64,000 nt of DNA. It comes from Draconibacterium mangrovi. GTDB lineage: Bacteria > Bacteroidota > Bacteroidia > Bacteroidales > Prolixibacteraceae. The notes below the pieces were generated by a model that ran no database searches, was not told the origin of the DNA, and saw nothing but the letters and a program-made list of their open reading frames with translations. Below are positions 9,329-18,785 of the stretch, one piece after another (positions within the stretch are counted from its first letter, which is position 1; the number at the start of each line of letters is the position of its first letter). The position numbers and the translations under genes were made by a program. The stretch is from NCBI RefSeq assembly GCF_010586825.1, contig NZ_JAAAGB010000004.1, positions 186,001 through 250,000 of the forward strand, in the 5' to 3' direction.

Positions 9329-9442
9329 ACGCTTTTTTTGTTCTCAAACCAAAGTTAACAAAAAGTAAGCAATATTTTAGGCCGTAATAATGTGTGAAAA
9401 CGAAATGGCGATATTTGCGTCTTTTCTGGTTATTCGCTTCGT

Positions 9443-10552
9443 TTAAACGCTTATCTTTTTTAATCCCATTAGAAAATCTTCTTTAATGCTGGCGCCCAGT
9501 CCAGGTGTTTCGGTAATGGTAATTTTACCTTTCTCGCCATAAAGAATACCTCCATTAACCGGATCTTCTTCCATCATTAACGGTGTATCAAAATCGTAAT
9601 AAACAATATTCTTTGACGAAAGAGCAAAATGGGCTGCTGCCGTAAATCCCAAACGCGTTTCCAGAAAACCGCCAACCTGGATTTCCATTTTTGCAGCCTT
9701 GGCGTGTTGGACAATCTTCATCGCTTTAAAAATACCGCCCGATTTACTCAGTTTAATATTGATCAGGTCGCAGGCATACAAATCGATCAGTCTTTTTGCA
9801 TCGATATGGTCGCAGCAGGTTTCGTCGGCCATAATAGGAATAGGGCTGAATCGTCTGATTTCAGGCAGGGCCATGTAGTCCCAACGCGGAATAGGCTCCT
9901 CGCAATGTTGTATTTTATAAGGTGTGAGTGCTTTTAAAATATCGAGTGCTTCTTCGGTTTTCCATCCCTGGTTGGCATCTAAACGTATCGGAATTTTCGG
10001 ACCAATTGTTTCGCGTATTTTTTTTATGCTTTCCACATCCTGTTCTTTCGAGTGGCCAAGCTTTACTTTTATAATCTCAAAACCGTTATCAACAATGCGT
10101 TTGGCATCGGCAGCCATTTTTTCCGGATTGGTAAGACTTACTGTGTAATCAATTTGCATTTCCTTGTTGTTTTGTCCTCCAAGGAATTGATAAAGTGGCA
10201 CACCGGCCTTTTGTGCTGAGATGTCATACAACGCCATATCAAAAGCACTTTTTATGCTCGAATTACCATAAATAGTTTTGTCCATTGCGTGCGTGCAAGC
10301 CTCAATGTCTTCCGGGTTTTTCCCTTTTAAAACCTGGGCGAGATACTGACCAACAATAAAACAGGTTTCCATGCTTTCTCCGTTAATGGTCATAAACGGA
10401 CTGCATTCGCCAAAGCCTGTAATGCCTTGGTTTGTGTGAATAACAACGATCACATTTTGGGCGTGATACATGGGGCCTAATGAAATAACAAAAGGTTCTT
10501 TTAATTTGATGGGAGATTGGTAGATATCAATCTTGTCGATTAGATGTTTCAT
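9443..10552 (-). CDS. Dipeptide epimerase, enolase superfamily
   Basis: 369 residues. N-terminal capping domain, then the (beta/alpha)7-beta barrel with all ligands of the muconate-lactonizing-enzyme group: the KVKLG lysine, the metal ligands in RLDANQGW, HCEEP and ADETC, and the second catalytic lysine in NIKLSKSGG. The DFDTP segment near the C-terminus matches the D-x-D motif by which dipeptide epimerases bind the substrate amino group. It should invert one residue of a dipeptide, with Mg2+; the exact dipeptide is unknown. A second family member (32882-33895) sits in the muropeptide regulon, so this copy may have a different specificity. Confidence 0.75.
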   Translation of the reverse strand: MKHLIDKIDIYQSPIKLKEPFVISLGPMYHAQNVIVVIHTNQGITGFGECSPFMTINGESMETCFIVGQYLAQVLKGKNPEDIEACTHAMDKTIYGNSSIKSAFDMALYDISAQKAGVPLYQFLGGQNNKEMQIDYTVSLTNPEKMAADAKRIVDNGFEIIKVKLGHSKEQDVESIKKIRETIGPKIPIRLDANQGWKTEEALDILKALTPYKIQHCEEPIPRWDYMALPEIRRFSPIPIMADETCCDHIDAKRLIDLYACDLINIKLSKSGGIFKAMKIVQHAKAAKMEIQVGGFLETRLGFTAAAHFALSSKNIVYYDFDTPLMMEEDPVNGGILYGEKGKITITETPGLGASIKEDFLMGLKKISV

Positions 10553-10883
10553 TGTAAAAGTGCAGTTTTTTACAAAGTTGATAAATCTTTTTAAGGAATT
10601 TGTATGACAAATGATATAATTGTGGTGCTTAACAAAAGAATTAAGATTGGATTATTTTATGGTTGAAGTGAAATACAGATCACTTTTCTCGATTTGTTGC
10701 GAGATACAAACAGGAATAGAGTTGATGTTTTGATTTCGATTTAGCTTAGTAGGAACATTGAAATTGAAAATCCAAATTGATTTCGCACGGAGAGGAAATG
10801 AAAATTGAAAGTTGGAATTAATTTCCCGTGACGGGAAAATGCACTCAAATAAAAATTCTCTCGTTTGCCTGTTAAATATAAAT
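10553..10883. other. Intergenic region, AT-rich, no gene seen
   Basis: About 330 bp between the epimerase start and the ilv terminator. It holds short AAATTGAAA-type direct repeats and one perfect small hairpin (TTTCCCG-TGA-CGGGAAA, 10822-10838). I see no credible ORF or RNA gene. Confidence 0.5.
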
Positions 10884-10884
10884 G

Positions 10885-10916
10885 AAAAAAAAAGCCCGTC
10901 AGAAAAGCTGACGGGC
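10885..10916 (-). terminator. Intrinsic terminator of the ilv operon
   Basis: On the minus strand a 9-bp stem (GCCCGTCAG / CTGACGGGC) is followed by a run of nine or more T, 25 nt after the ilvN stop codon. The operon therefore ends at ilvN. Confidence 0.9.
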
Positions 10917-10940
10917 AGGTAGTTTTGGACTATAGATTTT

Positions 10941-11483
10941 TTAATCTAAACTTGTTAAAAACGCATCGCGCTCTTTCAGGAATTCGGACAAACGCTCAAT
11001 TGGGTCGCGTGTTATCGCAACTCTTCCCGAGCGGATAAACTGCATTACCTTAAACTGGTTTAATTCTTCGAACAGCGCTTGTGTATCTTCCTTATGACCG
11101 GTCTTTTCAATTACCACATAGTCTTTGGTAATTTCAAGAATACGGGCGCCTGCTTTACGCACGATCTTTTCAATGGTATCACTCTCGTAAATCGGCTCTA
11201 TTGGAACTTTATACAGAGCAATTTCCTGGAAGATCATTTCATCATTGGTGTGATAGAAAGCTTTTAATACATCGATTTGCTTTTCAATCTGGCTAACCAG
11301 TTTTATCGCCATAGCATCGGTACAGTGTATCACTATTGTAAATTTAAAAATGCCATGCAATGCCGACTCTGATACGGTAAGACTATCGATATTTGTTTTT
11401 CTGCGTGTGAAAACGTTTGTGATCCTGGTTAAAAGACCAATGTGGTTTTCAGAATAAACTGTAAGGATATATTCTTTTTTCAT
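10941..11483 (-). CDS. ilvN: Acetolactate synthase small (regulatory) subunit
   Basis: 180 residues. An N-terminal ACT domain (about 3-75) carries ENHIGLLTRITNVFTRR and NIDSLTVSES, the valine-binding region of IlvN/IlvH; a C-terminal ALS_ss domain follows (about 85-165). It stimulates and gives feedback control to the catalytic subunit IlvB, encoded 34 bp upstream. Length fits IlvN/IlvH (about 160-180). Last gene of ilvD-ilvB-ilvN. Confidence 0.92.
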   Translation of the reverse strand: MKKEYILTVYSENHIGLLTRITNVFTRRKTNIDSLTVSESALHGIFKFTIVIHCTDAMAIKLVSQIEKQIDVLKAFYHTNDEMIFQEIALYKVPIEPIYESDTIEKIVRKAGARILEITKDYVVIEKTGHKEDTQALFEELNQFKVMQFIRSGRVAITRDPIERLSEFLKERDAFLTSLD

Positions 11484-11517
11484 TTTTTTACTTTTTTTCG
11501 TTATTCAGGTTACGAAT

Positions 11518-13215
11518 TTAAGGCTCTAAAATTACGTCGGAAACTGATGCGCCCGTTGGAACCATCGGGAACACATTGTCTTCTTTCTCAATTTTTACCT
11601 CAAGTAAATAAGGACCATCATGGTCGAGCATTTTTTGAATACTTGCATCCAGATCCTCGCGTTTGTCAACGGTGTGGCCGTCAATACCAAATCCTTTACC
11701 TATAAGGATAAAATCAGGATTATGCAGTTCGGTAAACGAATAGCGTTTGTCGAAGAATAGTTGTTGCCATTGCCTTACCATTCCCAGGAAGTTGTTATTC
11801 AGCAACATGATTTTTACCGGCAACTTGTTCTGCGCAATTGTGCCCAGTTCCTGAATGGTCATCTGAAAACCACCGTCGCCAACCACTCCAACAACAGTAC
11901 GTTCTGGTGCTCCAAGTTGCGCTCCCATGGCAGCGGGCAAACAAAATCCCATTGTTCCCAAACCCCCGGAGGTTACGTTGCTTCGTGATTTTTTAAATCC
12001 GAAATAACGCTGAGCGATCATTTGGTGCTGACCAACATCGGTAACAAGAATAGCTTCGTTATTAGTTTTTTCAGAAACTATTCTGATGGCTTCTCCCATT
12101 GTTAAACCCGGTTTTGTTGGGTAAAGGTCTTTCTGAATAACCTTTTCGTTTTCAATGGCATCGCATTTTTTAAATTCGTTGTGCCAGCTTTCATGCGTGT
12201 TGGGATGTACATTGCCGATAAGCATTTTTAATGCTTTTTTGGCATCGCCCAATACGGCCACGTCTGTTTTAACGATCTTATCAATTTCAGCCGGATCTAT
12301 CTCAATGTGGATGATCTTGGCCTTTTTGGCGTATTCGCTAACCTTGCCGGTAACACGATCGTCAAAACGCATTCCCACAGCAATAATCAGGTCGGCTTCG
12401 TTGGTGAGTTTATTTGGTCCATAGTTTCCGTGCATACCCAACATACCAACATTTAGTCGATGGTTGGTTGGCAGTGCAGAAAGTCCTAATAAGGTCCAGG
12501 CTGCAGGAATTCCTGTTTTTTCGATAAAAGCTTTTACTTCTTCTTCAGCACTGCTGAGAATAATTCCCTGGCCAACAAACAGTAATGGTTTTTTAGCTTC
12601 GTTTATTAAATCAGCAGCGGCTTTAATCTGGTGCGGATCAATATTGGTTTCCGGCACATAACTGCGGATTTTTTTACATTTCTCGTATTTATATTCCAGT
12701 ACACCAAATTGTGCATCTTTAGTTACATCAATTAAAACCGGACCCGGACGGCCTGTTGTGGCAATATAAAATGCCTGTGCCATTACTTCAGGAATTTCTT
12801 CTGGAGTAGTTATCTGGTAATTCCATTTGGTAACCGGTATCGACATACCCACAATGTCCGATTCCTGGAAAGCATCGGTTCCCAGAAGTGGCGCGGCTAC
12901 TTGTCCGGTAATACATACAAGCGGAGTTGAATCTATCATTGCATCTGCAATTCCTGTCATCAGGTTAGTGGCACCAGGGCCTGAGGTTGCAAAAACAATT
13001 CCAGGTTTGCCGGTGACGCGGGCATAGCCCTGGGCTCCATGAATGGCTCCCTGTTCGTGGCGGGTTAAAATATGTTTTACCTCTTTGTCAAAATCATACA
13101 ACGCATCGTAAACGGGCATAATTGCACCGCCTGGATACCCAAAAATGGTATCCACCCCTTCTTCCATAAGCGACAGGATCAATGCTTGTGAACCGGTAAC
13201 TTTTTTTGCTGTCAT
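11518..13215 (-). CDS. ilvB: Acetolactate synthase large (catalytic) subunit
   Basis: 565 residues, the usual length. Three ThDP-enzyme domains: an N-terminal pyrimidine-binding domain with the catalytic Glu in RHEQGAIHGAQGYAR, the FAD-binding middle domain (VGMLGMHGNYGPN, AVGMRFDDRVTG), and the C-terminal pyrophosphate domain with GDGGFQMTIQEL and the NNN metal-binding end. It condenses two pyruvates to 2-acetolactate, or pyruvate with 2-ketobutyrate, for valine/leucine and isoleucine. It lies 71 bp after ilvD; a small GC hairpin (GCCGG...CCGGC) sits in that gap. Confidence 0.95.
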   Translation of the reverse strand: MTAKKVTGSQALILSLMEEGVDTIFGYPGGAIMPVYDALYDFDKEVKHILTRHEQGAIHGAQGYARVTGKPGIVFATSGPGATNLMTGIADAMIDSTPLVCITGQVAAPLLGTDAFQESDIVGMSIPVTKWNYQITTPEEIPEVMAQAFYIATTGRPGPVLIDVTKDAQFGVLEYKYEKCKKIRSYVPETNIDPHQIKAAADLINEAKKPLLFVGQGIILSSAEEEVKAFIEKTGIPAAWTLLGLSALPTNHRLNVGMLGMHGNYGPNKLTNEADLIIAVGMRFDDRVTGKVSEYAKKAKIIHIEIDPAEIDKIVKTDVAVLGDAKKALKMLIGNVHPNTHESWHNEFKKCDAIENEKVIQKDLYPTKPGLTMGEAIRIVSEKTNNEAILVTDVGQHQMIAQRYFGFKKSRSNVTSGGLGTMGFCLPAAMGAQLGAPERTVVGVVGDGGFQMTIQELGTIAQNKLPVKIMLLNNNFLGMVRQWQQLFFDKRYSFTELHNPDFILIGKGFGIDGHTVDKREDLDASIQKMLDHDGPYLLEVKIEKEDNVFPMVPTGASVSDVILEP

Positions 13216-13286
13216 ATTGTTTACTTTTTAAGGCCGGCGCTGTTAACCGGCTATCTGTTTGTTCTTTGTTTTATTCTTTTTCTCAA

Positions 13287-15116
13287 TTAGTCTATTAATC
13301 TCACGGCTCCCATATCGGCCGATGAAACAAGGCTTGCATAAGCTTTTAGCGCTTTCGATACATTACGGACCCGATTTGCAGGTTTCCATGCTTTTGCTCC
13401 TTTGGCTTCTTCTTCGTCGCGGCGTTTTTGCAATTCTTCATCAGAAATTACCAGGTTAATAGAACGCTCGGTAATATCGATCGCAATTTTGTCGTTGTTG
13501 CGAATCAGTCCGATTGCGCCGCCACCTGCTGCTTCAGGTGAAACGTGCCCGATAGACAATCCCGATGTTCCACCTGAGAAACGTCCGTCGGTAATCAGTG
13601 CACAGTGTTTATCCAGTTGCATTGATTTCAGGTACGAAGTAGGGTAGAGCATTTCCTGCATGCCCGGGCCTCCTTTTGGTCCTTCGAAACGAATAATGAT
13701 TACATCACCTTTTTGAACTTCATCACCAAGAATGCCGTTAACTGCATCATCCTGCGAATCGAAAACTTTTGCTGTTCCCGTGAATTTAAAGATCGACGGA
13801 TCAACACCTGCAGTTTTTACAATACATCCTTTTTCGGCGATGTTACCAAACAGAACAGCTAATCCGCCGTCTTTGTTGTAAGCATTTTCAAAATCGCGTA
13901 TACAGCCGTTGGCACGGTCATCGTCCAGTTCTTTGTAAAAGCTTTGTTGCGATCCCATAACCAGGTTTCTACCTCCGCCCGGTGCCGATTTGAATCGGTT
14001 AATAGCATCTTCGGTAACGGTATCGCGTTTGATATCGTATTCGGCAATGGCTTCGCCCAAAGTCCTTCCATCGATGCGCGAAACGTTGGTTTCCATTAAA
14101 CCGCCGCGTTCCAGTTCTCCTAAAATGGAAAGGATTCCGCCGGCACGGTTTACATCCTGAATATGATAATGACCGTTTGGCGCCACTTTACACAAGTTAG
14201 GTGTAATACGCGAAAGCTCGTTAATGTCGTTCATGGTAAAGCTTACTTCGGCTTCGTGCGCAATGGCCAGCAGGTGAAGCACCGTGTTGGTTGATCCACC
14301 CATGGCAATATCGAGTTTCATGGCATTTAAAAAGGCATCGCGCGAACCGATACTTCTTGGAAGTACCGAATCGTCGCCTTCGAAATAATAGGCTTTTGTT
14401 GCTGCTATAATCTTTTGTGCAGCTTCTTCAAAAAGTTTCTTTCTGTTGGCGTGAGTGGCTACAATTGTTCCGTTTCCGGGAAGTGCCAAACCAATCGCTT
14501 CGGCCAGACAGTTCATCGAGTTTGCAGTGAACATTCCCGAGCACGATCCGCAGGTAGGACAAGCATTTTCTTCCACCTTTTGAACATACGAATCTTCAAT
14601 TGTTGTATCGGCAGCCATAACCATGGCGTCAACAAGGTCAAGGAATTTATCGTCAACTTCGCCGGCTTCCATTGGTCCGCCCGAAACAAATACTGCCGGA
14701 ATATTCAGTCGCATAGCGGCCATCATCATTCCCGGAGTAATTTTATCGCAGTTCGAGATACAAACCATTGCATCCACTTTGTGTGCATTACACATATATT
14801 CAACACTGTCGGCAATCACATCGCGCGAGGGAAGCGAATATAACATCCCATCGTGGCCCATTGCGATACCATCGTCGATGGCAATGGTGTTAAATTCAGC
14901 AGCAAAATAGCCTTCTTTTTCAATTAAACTTTTTACATACTGGCCAATTTCGTGTAAATGAACATGGCCCGGAACAAACTGCGTGAACGAGTTAACAATT
15001 GCGATCAACGGTTTCCCAAAGTGTTCTTCTTTCATTCCGTTAGCTCTCCAAAGGCTGCGTGCCCCGGCCATTCTTCGGCCCTGCGTGGTTGTGTTGCTTC
15101 GTAATGTGTTATGCAT
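13287..15116 (-). CDS. ilvD: Dihydroxy-acid dehydratase
   Basis: 609 residues, typical IlvD length. Cluster ligands are visible in [10 protein letters not shown] and [28 protein letters not shown] and the C-terminal [15 protein letters not shown] are family signatures. It dehydrates 2,3-dihydroxy acids to the 2-keto acids of valine and isoleucine, in the cytoplasm. First structural gene of the operon; its start codon is 30 nt after the attenuator terminator, so expression depends on read-through there. Confidence 0.96.
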   Translation of the reverse strand: MHNTLRSNTTTQGRRMAGARSLWRANGMKEEHFGKPLIAIVNSFTQFVPGHVHLHEIGQYVKSLIEKEGYFAAEFNTIAIDDGIAMGHDGMLYSLPSRDVIADSVEYMCNAHKVDAMVCISNCDKITPGMMMAAMRLNIPAVFVSGGPMEAGEVDDKFLDLVDAMVMAADTTIEDSYVQKVEENACPTCGSCSGMFTANSMNCLAEAIGLALPGNGTIVATHANRKKLFEEAAQKIIAATKAYYFEGDDSVLPRSIGSRDAFLNAMKLDIAMGGSTNTVLHLLAIAHEAEVSFTMNDINELSRITPNLCKVAPNGHYHIQDVNRAGGILSILGELERGGLMETNVSRIDGRTLGEAIAEYDIKRDTVTEDAINRFKSAPGGGRNLVMGSQQSFYKELDDDRANGCIRDFENAYNKDGGLAVLFGNIAEKGCIVKTAGVDPSIFKFTGTAKVFDSQDDAVNGILGDEVQKGDVIIIRFEGPKGGPGMQEMLYPTSYLKSMQLDKHCALITDGRFSGGTSGLSIGHVSPEAAGGGAIGLIRNNDKIAIDITERSINLVISDEELQKRRDEEEAKGAKAWKPANRVRNVSKALKAYASLVSSADMGAVRLID

Positions 15117-15146
15117 ACTTTTTTGTCTTTTTCTGTCTGTAATAAC

Positions 15147-15180
15147 ATTAAAAAAGCCTTTCTCTGTTTTGAGAAAGGCT
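15147..15180 (-). terminator. ilv attenuator terminator
   Basis: Minus-strand stem AGCCTTTCTC / GAGAAAGGCT (10 bp, loop AAAACA), followed by TTTTTTAA, between the leader peptide and ilvD. The 5' arm can instead pair with GAGAAAGGC inside the leader peptide gene (15214-15222), which gives a competing antiterminator. This is the classic attenuator layout. Confidence 0.9.
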
Positions 15181-15207
15181 TATAAATATCTTTAGTATCT
15201 ATACAAA

Positions 15208-15279
15208 TTAATGGCCTTTCTCAGTATTTCCAAGAATGACAACGAGTAGGACAATAACATTGATAGATAAAATTCTCAT
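15208..15279 (-). CDS. ilv leader peptide (attenuation)
   Basis: A 23-codon ORF starting 14-15 nt after the predicted transcription start and ending 28 nt before the terminator stem. Twelve of its 23 residues are branched-chain: four Ile, four Leu and four Val, most of them in one block (VIVLLVVIL, residues 8-16). The last codons (Thr-Glu-Lys-Gly) themselves form the antiterminator arm. Known logic of such leaders: when charged tRNAs for Ile, Leu or Val are short, the ribosome stalls in the block and the terminator does not form; when they are plentiful, transcription stops before ilvD. The equal use of all three amino acids fits an operon needed for all three. Confidence 0.9.
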   Translation of the reverse strand: MRILSINVIVLLVVILGNTEKGH

Positions 15280-15299
15280 TTGCTTTTGTAATGTAGAAG

Positions 15300-15329
15300 C
15301 AAATGTAAAAATTATAATTTATTATCAAA
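15300..15329 (-). promoter_or_regulatory. Bacteroidota-type promoter of the ilv leader
   Basis: On the minus strand TTTG (15326-15329), an 18-nt spacer and TACATTTG (15300-15307) match the Bacteroidota -33/-7 consensus. The start of transcription would fall near 15293, just before the leader peptide. Confidence 0.75.
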
Positions 15330-15508
15330 ACGAATTGAAATCAAAATCTCGTATTTTGAACGAATTTTAAAGATATTTGAAGATTTACTTCTGAATTGTA
15401 ATTGTTTTCGTTGTAAATCTATCAATTTTTCCCGATAATTTAAGAAGTGTAGTTTGAATGATTTTATTAATTTCAGGCTTTGCAATAAACGCGATCATAA
15501 AACTAACA

Positions 15509-16975
15509 ATGAGCCTACGGTACCATTTAATATACTTTGTCGGTTTGCTATTTCTATTCTCCTGTGTGTCAAAACCCAATGGGGAATTTTCAAAGAATAA
15601 TAATCCGGTAAAAATATATCCCGACTACACTGAAGTTATTATTCCGGTTAATATTGCTCCTCTGAATTTTTTAGTAGAAGAAGCGGGAGATGCTTATTAT
15701 CTGTCTATTTCTGGAGAAAAGGCAGGGAGTATAGCCGTTTCATCGCGGGATGGTCAATTTCGATTTTCAGAAAAGAAATGGAAAAAACTTCTTGGAGAAA
15801 ACCTGGGAGCAAAAATCAGCTATCAAATTTCAGTAAAAAAGGAGGGCAAGTGGATTCAGTATCCTGCTTTCAACAATACCGTTTCTTCCGAAAAAGTTGA
15901 TCCGTTTTTGTACTACCGTTTGTTATATCCGGGGTATGAAAGCTGGACCGAACTGAGCATAGTACAACGAAGCCTCGAGAATTTTAAGGAAAAGACGGTG
16001 ATTCAAAATAACGTTGTGGGGCAAAACTGCGTCAACTGCCATGCTTTTAATAACCGAAATGCGGATGATTTTATGTTCCACATGCGTGGTAATTTGGGTG
16101 GTACTTATTTTGTTGAAGATGGAGATTTGAAAAAAGTGAACCTGAAAACCAAGGAAATGAATAACGGGGCAGTATATCCGCGCTGGCATCCGTCGGGGAA
16201 ATATGTTGCTTTTTCATCCAATAAAGTGGTTCAGCAGTTTCATGCCAAGGAAAACAAAAAAATCGAAGTTTCAGATTTGAACTCTTCACTGGTACTGTAC
16301 GATGTTGATGAAAATGAAATAATGCAGGTGCCTGTTGATTCGGAAAAACAATTTATGGATACTTATCCGGAATGGTCGGCTGATGGCCGGTTTCTGTATT
16401 TCTGTCGGGCTGCTCAAATTGCCGAGAATTACGATTACCGGGATATAAAGTATGATTTGTATCGGGTGGCGTTTGATCCTGAACAACGAAAATTTTCGGA
16501 CCCTGAGTTGGTTTTCAACGCTGCAACTTTGGGGAAGAGCGTTTCTTTTCCACGGATAGCACCGGCCGGAAACGTGTTGATCTTTACCTTACACGACTAT
16601 GGTTGTTTTTCGATCTGGCACAAAGAGGCTGATCTGTATTCGATTGATTTGTGGAATTTACAGGTGAATAAATGTGGAAATAACAGCGATTTTACCGAGA
16701 GTTACCACAGCTGGTCGTCGAATAGTAAATGGTTGGTATTTAGCAGTAAACGTGGCGATGGTCTTACAGCCCGCCCGTATATTTCGTTTGTTGATGAAAA
16801 CGGTGTGACAAGCAAACCTTTTGTGTTGCCGCAGAAAGATCCCGGATTTTACAGGGAATTTGTAAAAACATTTAATATCCCTGAATTTGCTATAAAAGAT
16901 GTTGATCTTGCTCCGGGAGAAATAAGAGAAACTGCAGGAAAAGAAGCCATACAAGCGCAATGGGCAACTAACTAA
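15509..16975 (+). CDS. TolB-like beta-propeller lipoprotein with a CxxCH motif
   Basis: The ATG at 15509 is preferred over 15458: it gives a short lipoprotein signal ending LLFLFSC. The mature protein (about 470 residues) has an N-terminal beta-rich domain, then a single haem c-type motif CVNCH followed by AFNNRNADDFMFH (about residues 178-195), then PD40/TolB-like propeller blades (YPRWHPSGKYVAFSSNK, YPEWSADGRFLYFCR, FPRIAPAGNVLIF, YHSWSSNSKWLVFSSKRGDG). It should sit on the periplasmic side of a membrane. The next gene starts 10 bp later and is probably co-transcribed. Its function is unknown; redox or haem binding is suggested only by the motif. Confidence 0.65.
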   Translation: MSLRYHLIYFVGLLFLFSCVSKPNGEFSKNNNPVKIYPDYTEVIIPVNIAPLNFLVEEAGDAYYLSISGEKAGSIAVSSRDGQFRFSEKKWKKLLGENLGAKISYQISVKKEGKWIQYPAFNNTVSSEKVDPFLYYRLLYPGYESWTELSIVQRSLENFKEKTVIQNNVVGQNCVNCHAFNNRNADDFMFHMRGNLGGTYFVEDGDLKKVNLKTKEMNNGAVYPRWHPSGKYVAFSSNKVVQQFHAKENKKIEVSDLNSSLVLYDVDENEIMQVPVDSEKQFMDTYPEWSADGRFLYFCRAAQIAENYDYRDIKYDLYRVAFDPEQRKFSDPELVFNAATLGKSVSFPRIAPAGNVLIFTLHDYGCFSIWHKEADLYSIDLWNLQVNKCGNNSDFTESYHSWSSNSKWLVFSSKRGDGLTARPYISFVDENGVTSKPFVLPQKDPGFYREFVKTFNIPEFAIKDVDLAPGEIRETAGKEAIQAQWATN

Positions 16976-16985
16976 ACCAATTGAA

Positions 16986-18746
16986 ATGAATTCAGTTCCA
17001 AAAAAAACCAAAGCAATTACCCGCTTTTTTCCTGCAGTGTTACTATTTCTGTTCGCCACAGTATTTCTGTACCGTTTTACCGACTATATTTTCTTTTACC
17101 AGGAGAAATCATCCTTATTTCAAACCGGTTTTTCTTTCCTGCAACAGCATTTAGAGAGGCCGGGCGGTTTTCTGGAATATCTGGGGAAGTTGCAAATTGC
17201 ATTCTATTATTACCCTTTGGTTGGAGCATTGATTGTGAGCACGCAGATATTACTAATTGTTTGGTTAATCTCCGGAATAGGAAAAAAATTGGGAGCAGAA
17301 AATTTTCTGTTTGCGGCATTTTTAATGGGAGCTCTATTGTTTTATCTGCAAACCAATTACCAGTATCAGGCAATAAATAATCTGGGAATTTTAGTTCAGC
17401 TACTTTTATTTGTTGGATTAATTCAGAGCAAACCCAAATCTGAGTGGAGGGTGGTAATTCTGCTTCCCGTTATATACTTTCTGTTTGGTAGTTTCTCTAT
17501 TCTGCTCCTCGGTATTACAACTGTATACTTTCTGTTACAAAAAAGTTGGGTGAAGCCGGCATTGAGTTGGTTCTGTTTTGCGGTTTTCTTTTGGATCGGC
17601 AAGGAATTCTTGTTTTTCTATACCACTGAGTCACTTCTGGTGTTTCCGTTTTCGGTTACCACTATCGGGGGACAGGTAGTTCTATTCGGTTTGGTGATTT
17701 TATTATTGCTGTTCGTACCTGTATTTGTCAGATTCAGAATTAATCTAATCGAGCGGATAAAAATCAGACAATTAAAATTGGCCATGTTTTCTCCGTATTT
17801 GATTTTGGCTTTGCTCGCTGTGGTTGCTTTTCAGAATATTGATGAAAAGAGTAAACACTACTTTCATGCTGAGAAATTATTTTACGAGCAGAAATATGAT
17901 GAGCTGATTCGTTATAATTATGACGATCCCACCAACAATAAGCTGACGCTGTTTTTAAATAATGTGGCTTTGGCCGAAACCGGACGTTTAGCGGATTCAT
18001 TTTTTAAATTCAGGCAGAGTGACGATGGCAGTACACTGTTTTTAAAGTGGCAAAATGTTAATCAGTTTATACGATTAGGCGGATATTACTATTATGCCAT
18101 TGGTGTGATAAACGAGGCGCAGCGTTGGGCATACGAATACAAGGTAATATATGGCTACACGCCCGAAACACTAAAAATGCTGATTAAAACCGAACTGATC
18201 AAAGGAAATTACCGAACGGCGGAAAAATACATAACGATTCTCGACCGATCGTTGTTTTATAAGGAGGATGCACGCAATTTCAGGAAATTCCTTAACGATG
18301 ATGCTGCCGTTTGGAGCGACGAGGAATTGGGAAAAAAGAAGCAACAGGATAGTAAACTCGATTTTTTTGTAAAAAGCGATATGCCCTGGTTAAACCTGCT
18401 GCCTGTATTAGATGCTGATTCGAATAATCCGATGGCCTTGCAATACGAACTGTCTTGGCTGATGCTGCAGAAAGATATGAAAGGAATTGTTGAATTGTTG
18501 CCGGCCTTGGAAAATGCAGGGCTAAAAAAGATTCCTAAAAATGTTGAAGAAGCTGTTGTTACCTACAAATTATTGCGGGTGGGAGAGATGCCTGAGCTTA
18601 AACAGTTGCAAATTGACCCTGAAACCGAACAGCGATTTCAACGGTATTACCAAATATATCAGCAAACCCGGTCGAACAAAAGAAAAGCTCAAATTGCGCT
18701 TCGTGAGTTTGCTGATACTTACTGGTATTATGTCTTTTTTAATTAA
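16986..18746 (+). CDS. Multi-pass membrane protein with helical repeat tail (DUF6057-like)
   Basis: 586 residues. About ten hydrophobic segments lie in residues 12-285 (starting FFPAVLLFLFATVFLYRF and ending YLILALLAVVAF), followed by a soluble, TPR-like alpha-helical part (about 290-580: HYFHAEKLFYEQKYDELIR, AQRWAYEYKVIYGYTPETL). It resembles Bacteroidota proteins filed under DUF6057, from memory. It lies 10 bp after the CxxCH lipoprotein gene, so the two probably act together at the cytoplasmic membrane. Role unknown. Confidence 0.55.
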   Translation: MNSVPKKTKAITRFFPAVLLFLFATVFLYRFTDYIFFYQEKSSLFQTGFSFLQQHLERPGGFLEYLGKLQIAFYYYPLVGALIVSTQILLIVWLISGIGKKLGAENFLFAAFLMGALLFYLQTNYQYQAINNLGILVQLLLFVGLIQSKPKSEWRVVILLPVIYFLFGSFSILLLGITTVYFLLQKSWVKPALSWFCFAVFFWIGKEFLFFYTTESLLVFPFSVTTIGGQVVLFGLVILLLLFVPVFVRFRINLIERIKIRQLKLAMFSPYLILALLAVVAFQNIDEKSKHYFHAEKLFYEQKYDELIRYNYDDPTNNKLTLFLNNVALAETGRLADSFFKFRQSDDGSTLFLKWQNVNQFIRLGGYYYYAIGVINEAQRWAYEYKVIYGYTPETLKMLIKTELIKGNYRTAEKYITILDRSLFYKEDARNFRKFLNDDAAVWSDEELGKKKQQDSKLDFFVKSDMPWLNLLPVLDADSNNPMALQYELSWLMLQKDMKGIVELLPALENAGLKKIPKNVEEAVVTYKLLRVGEMPELKQLQIDPETEQRFQRYYQIYQQTRSNKRKAQIALREFADTYWYYVFFN

Positions 18747-18785
18747 CGGTTTGCCTTGCTGAATTTTATTGAATCTTGCTTGATA

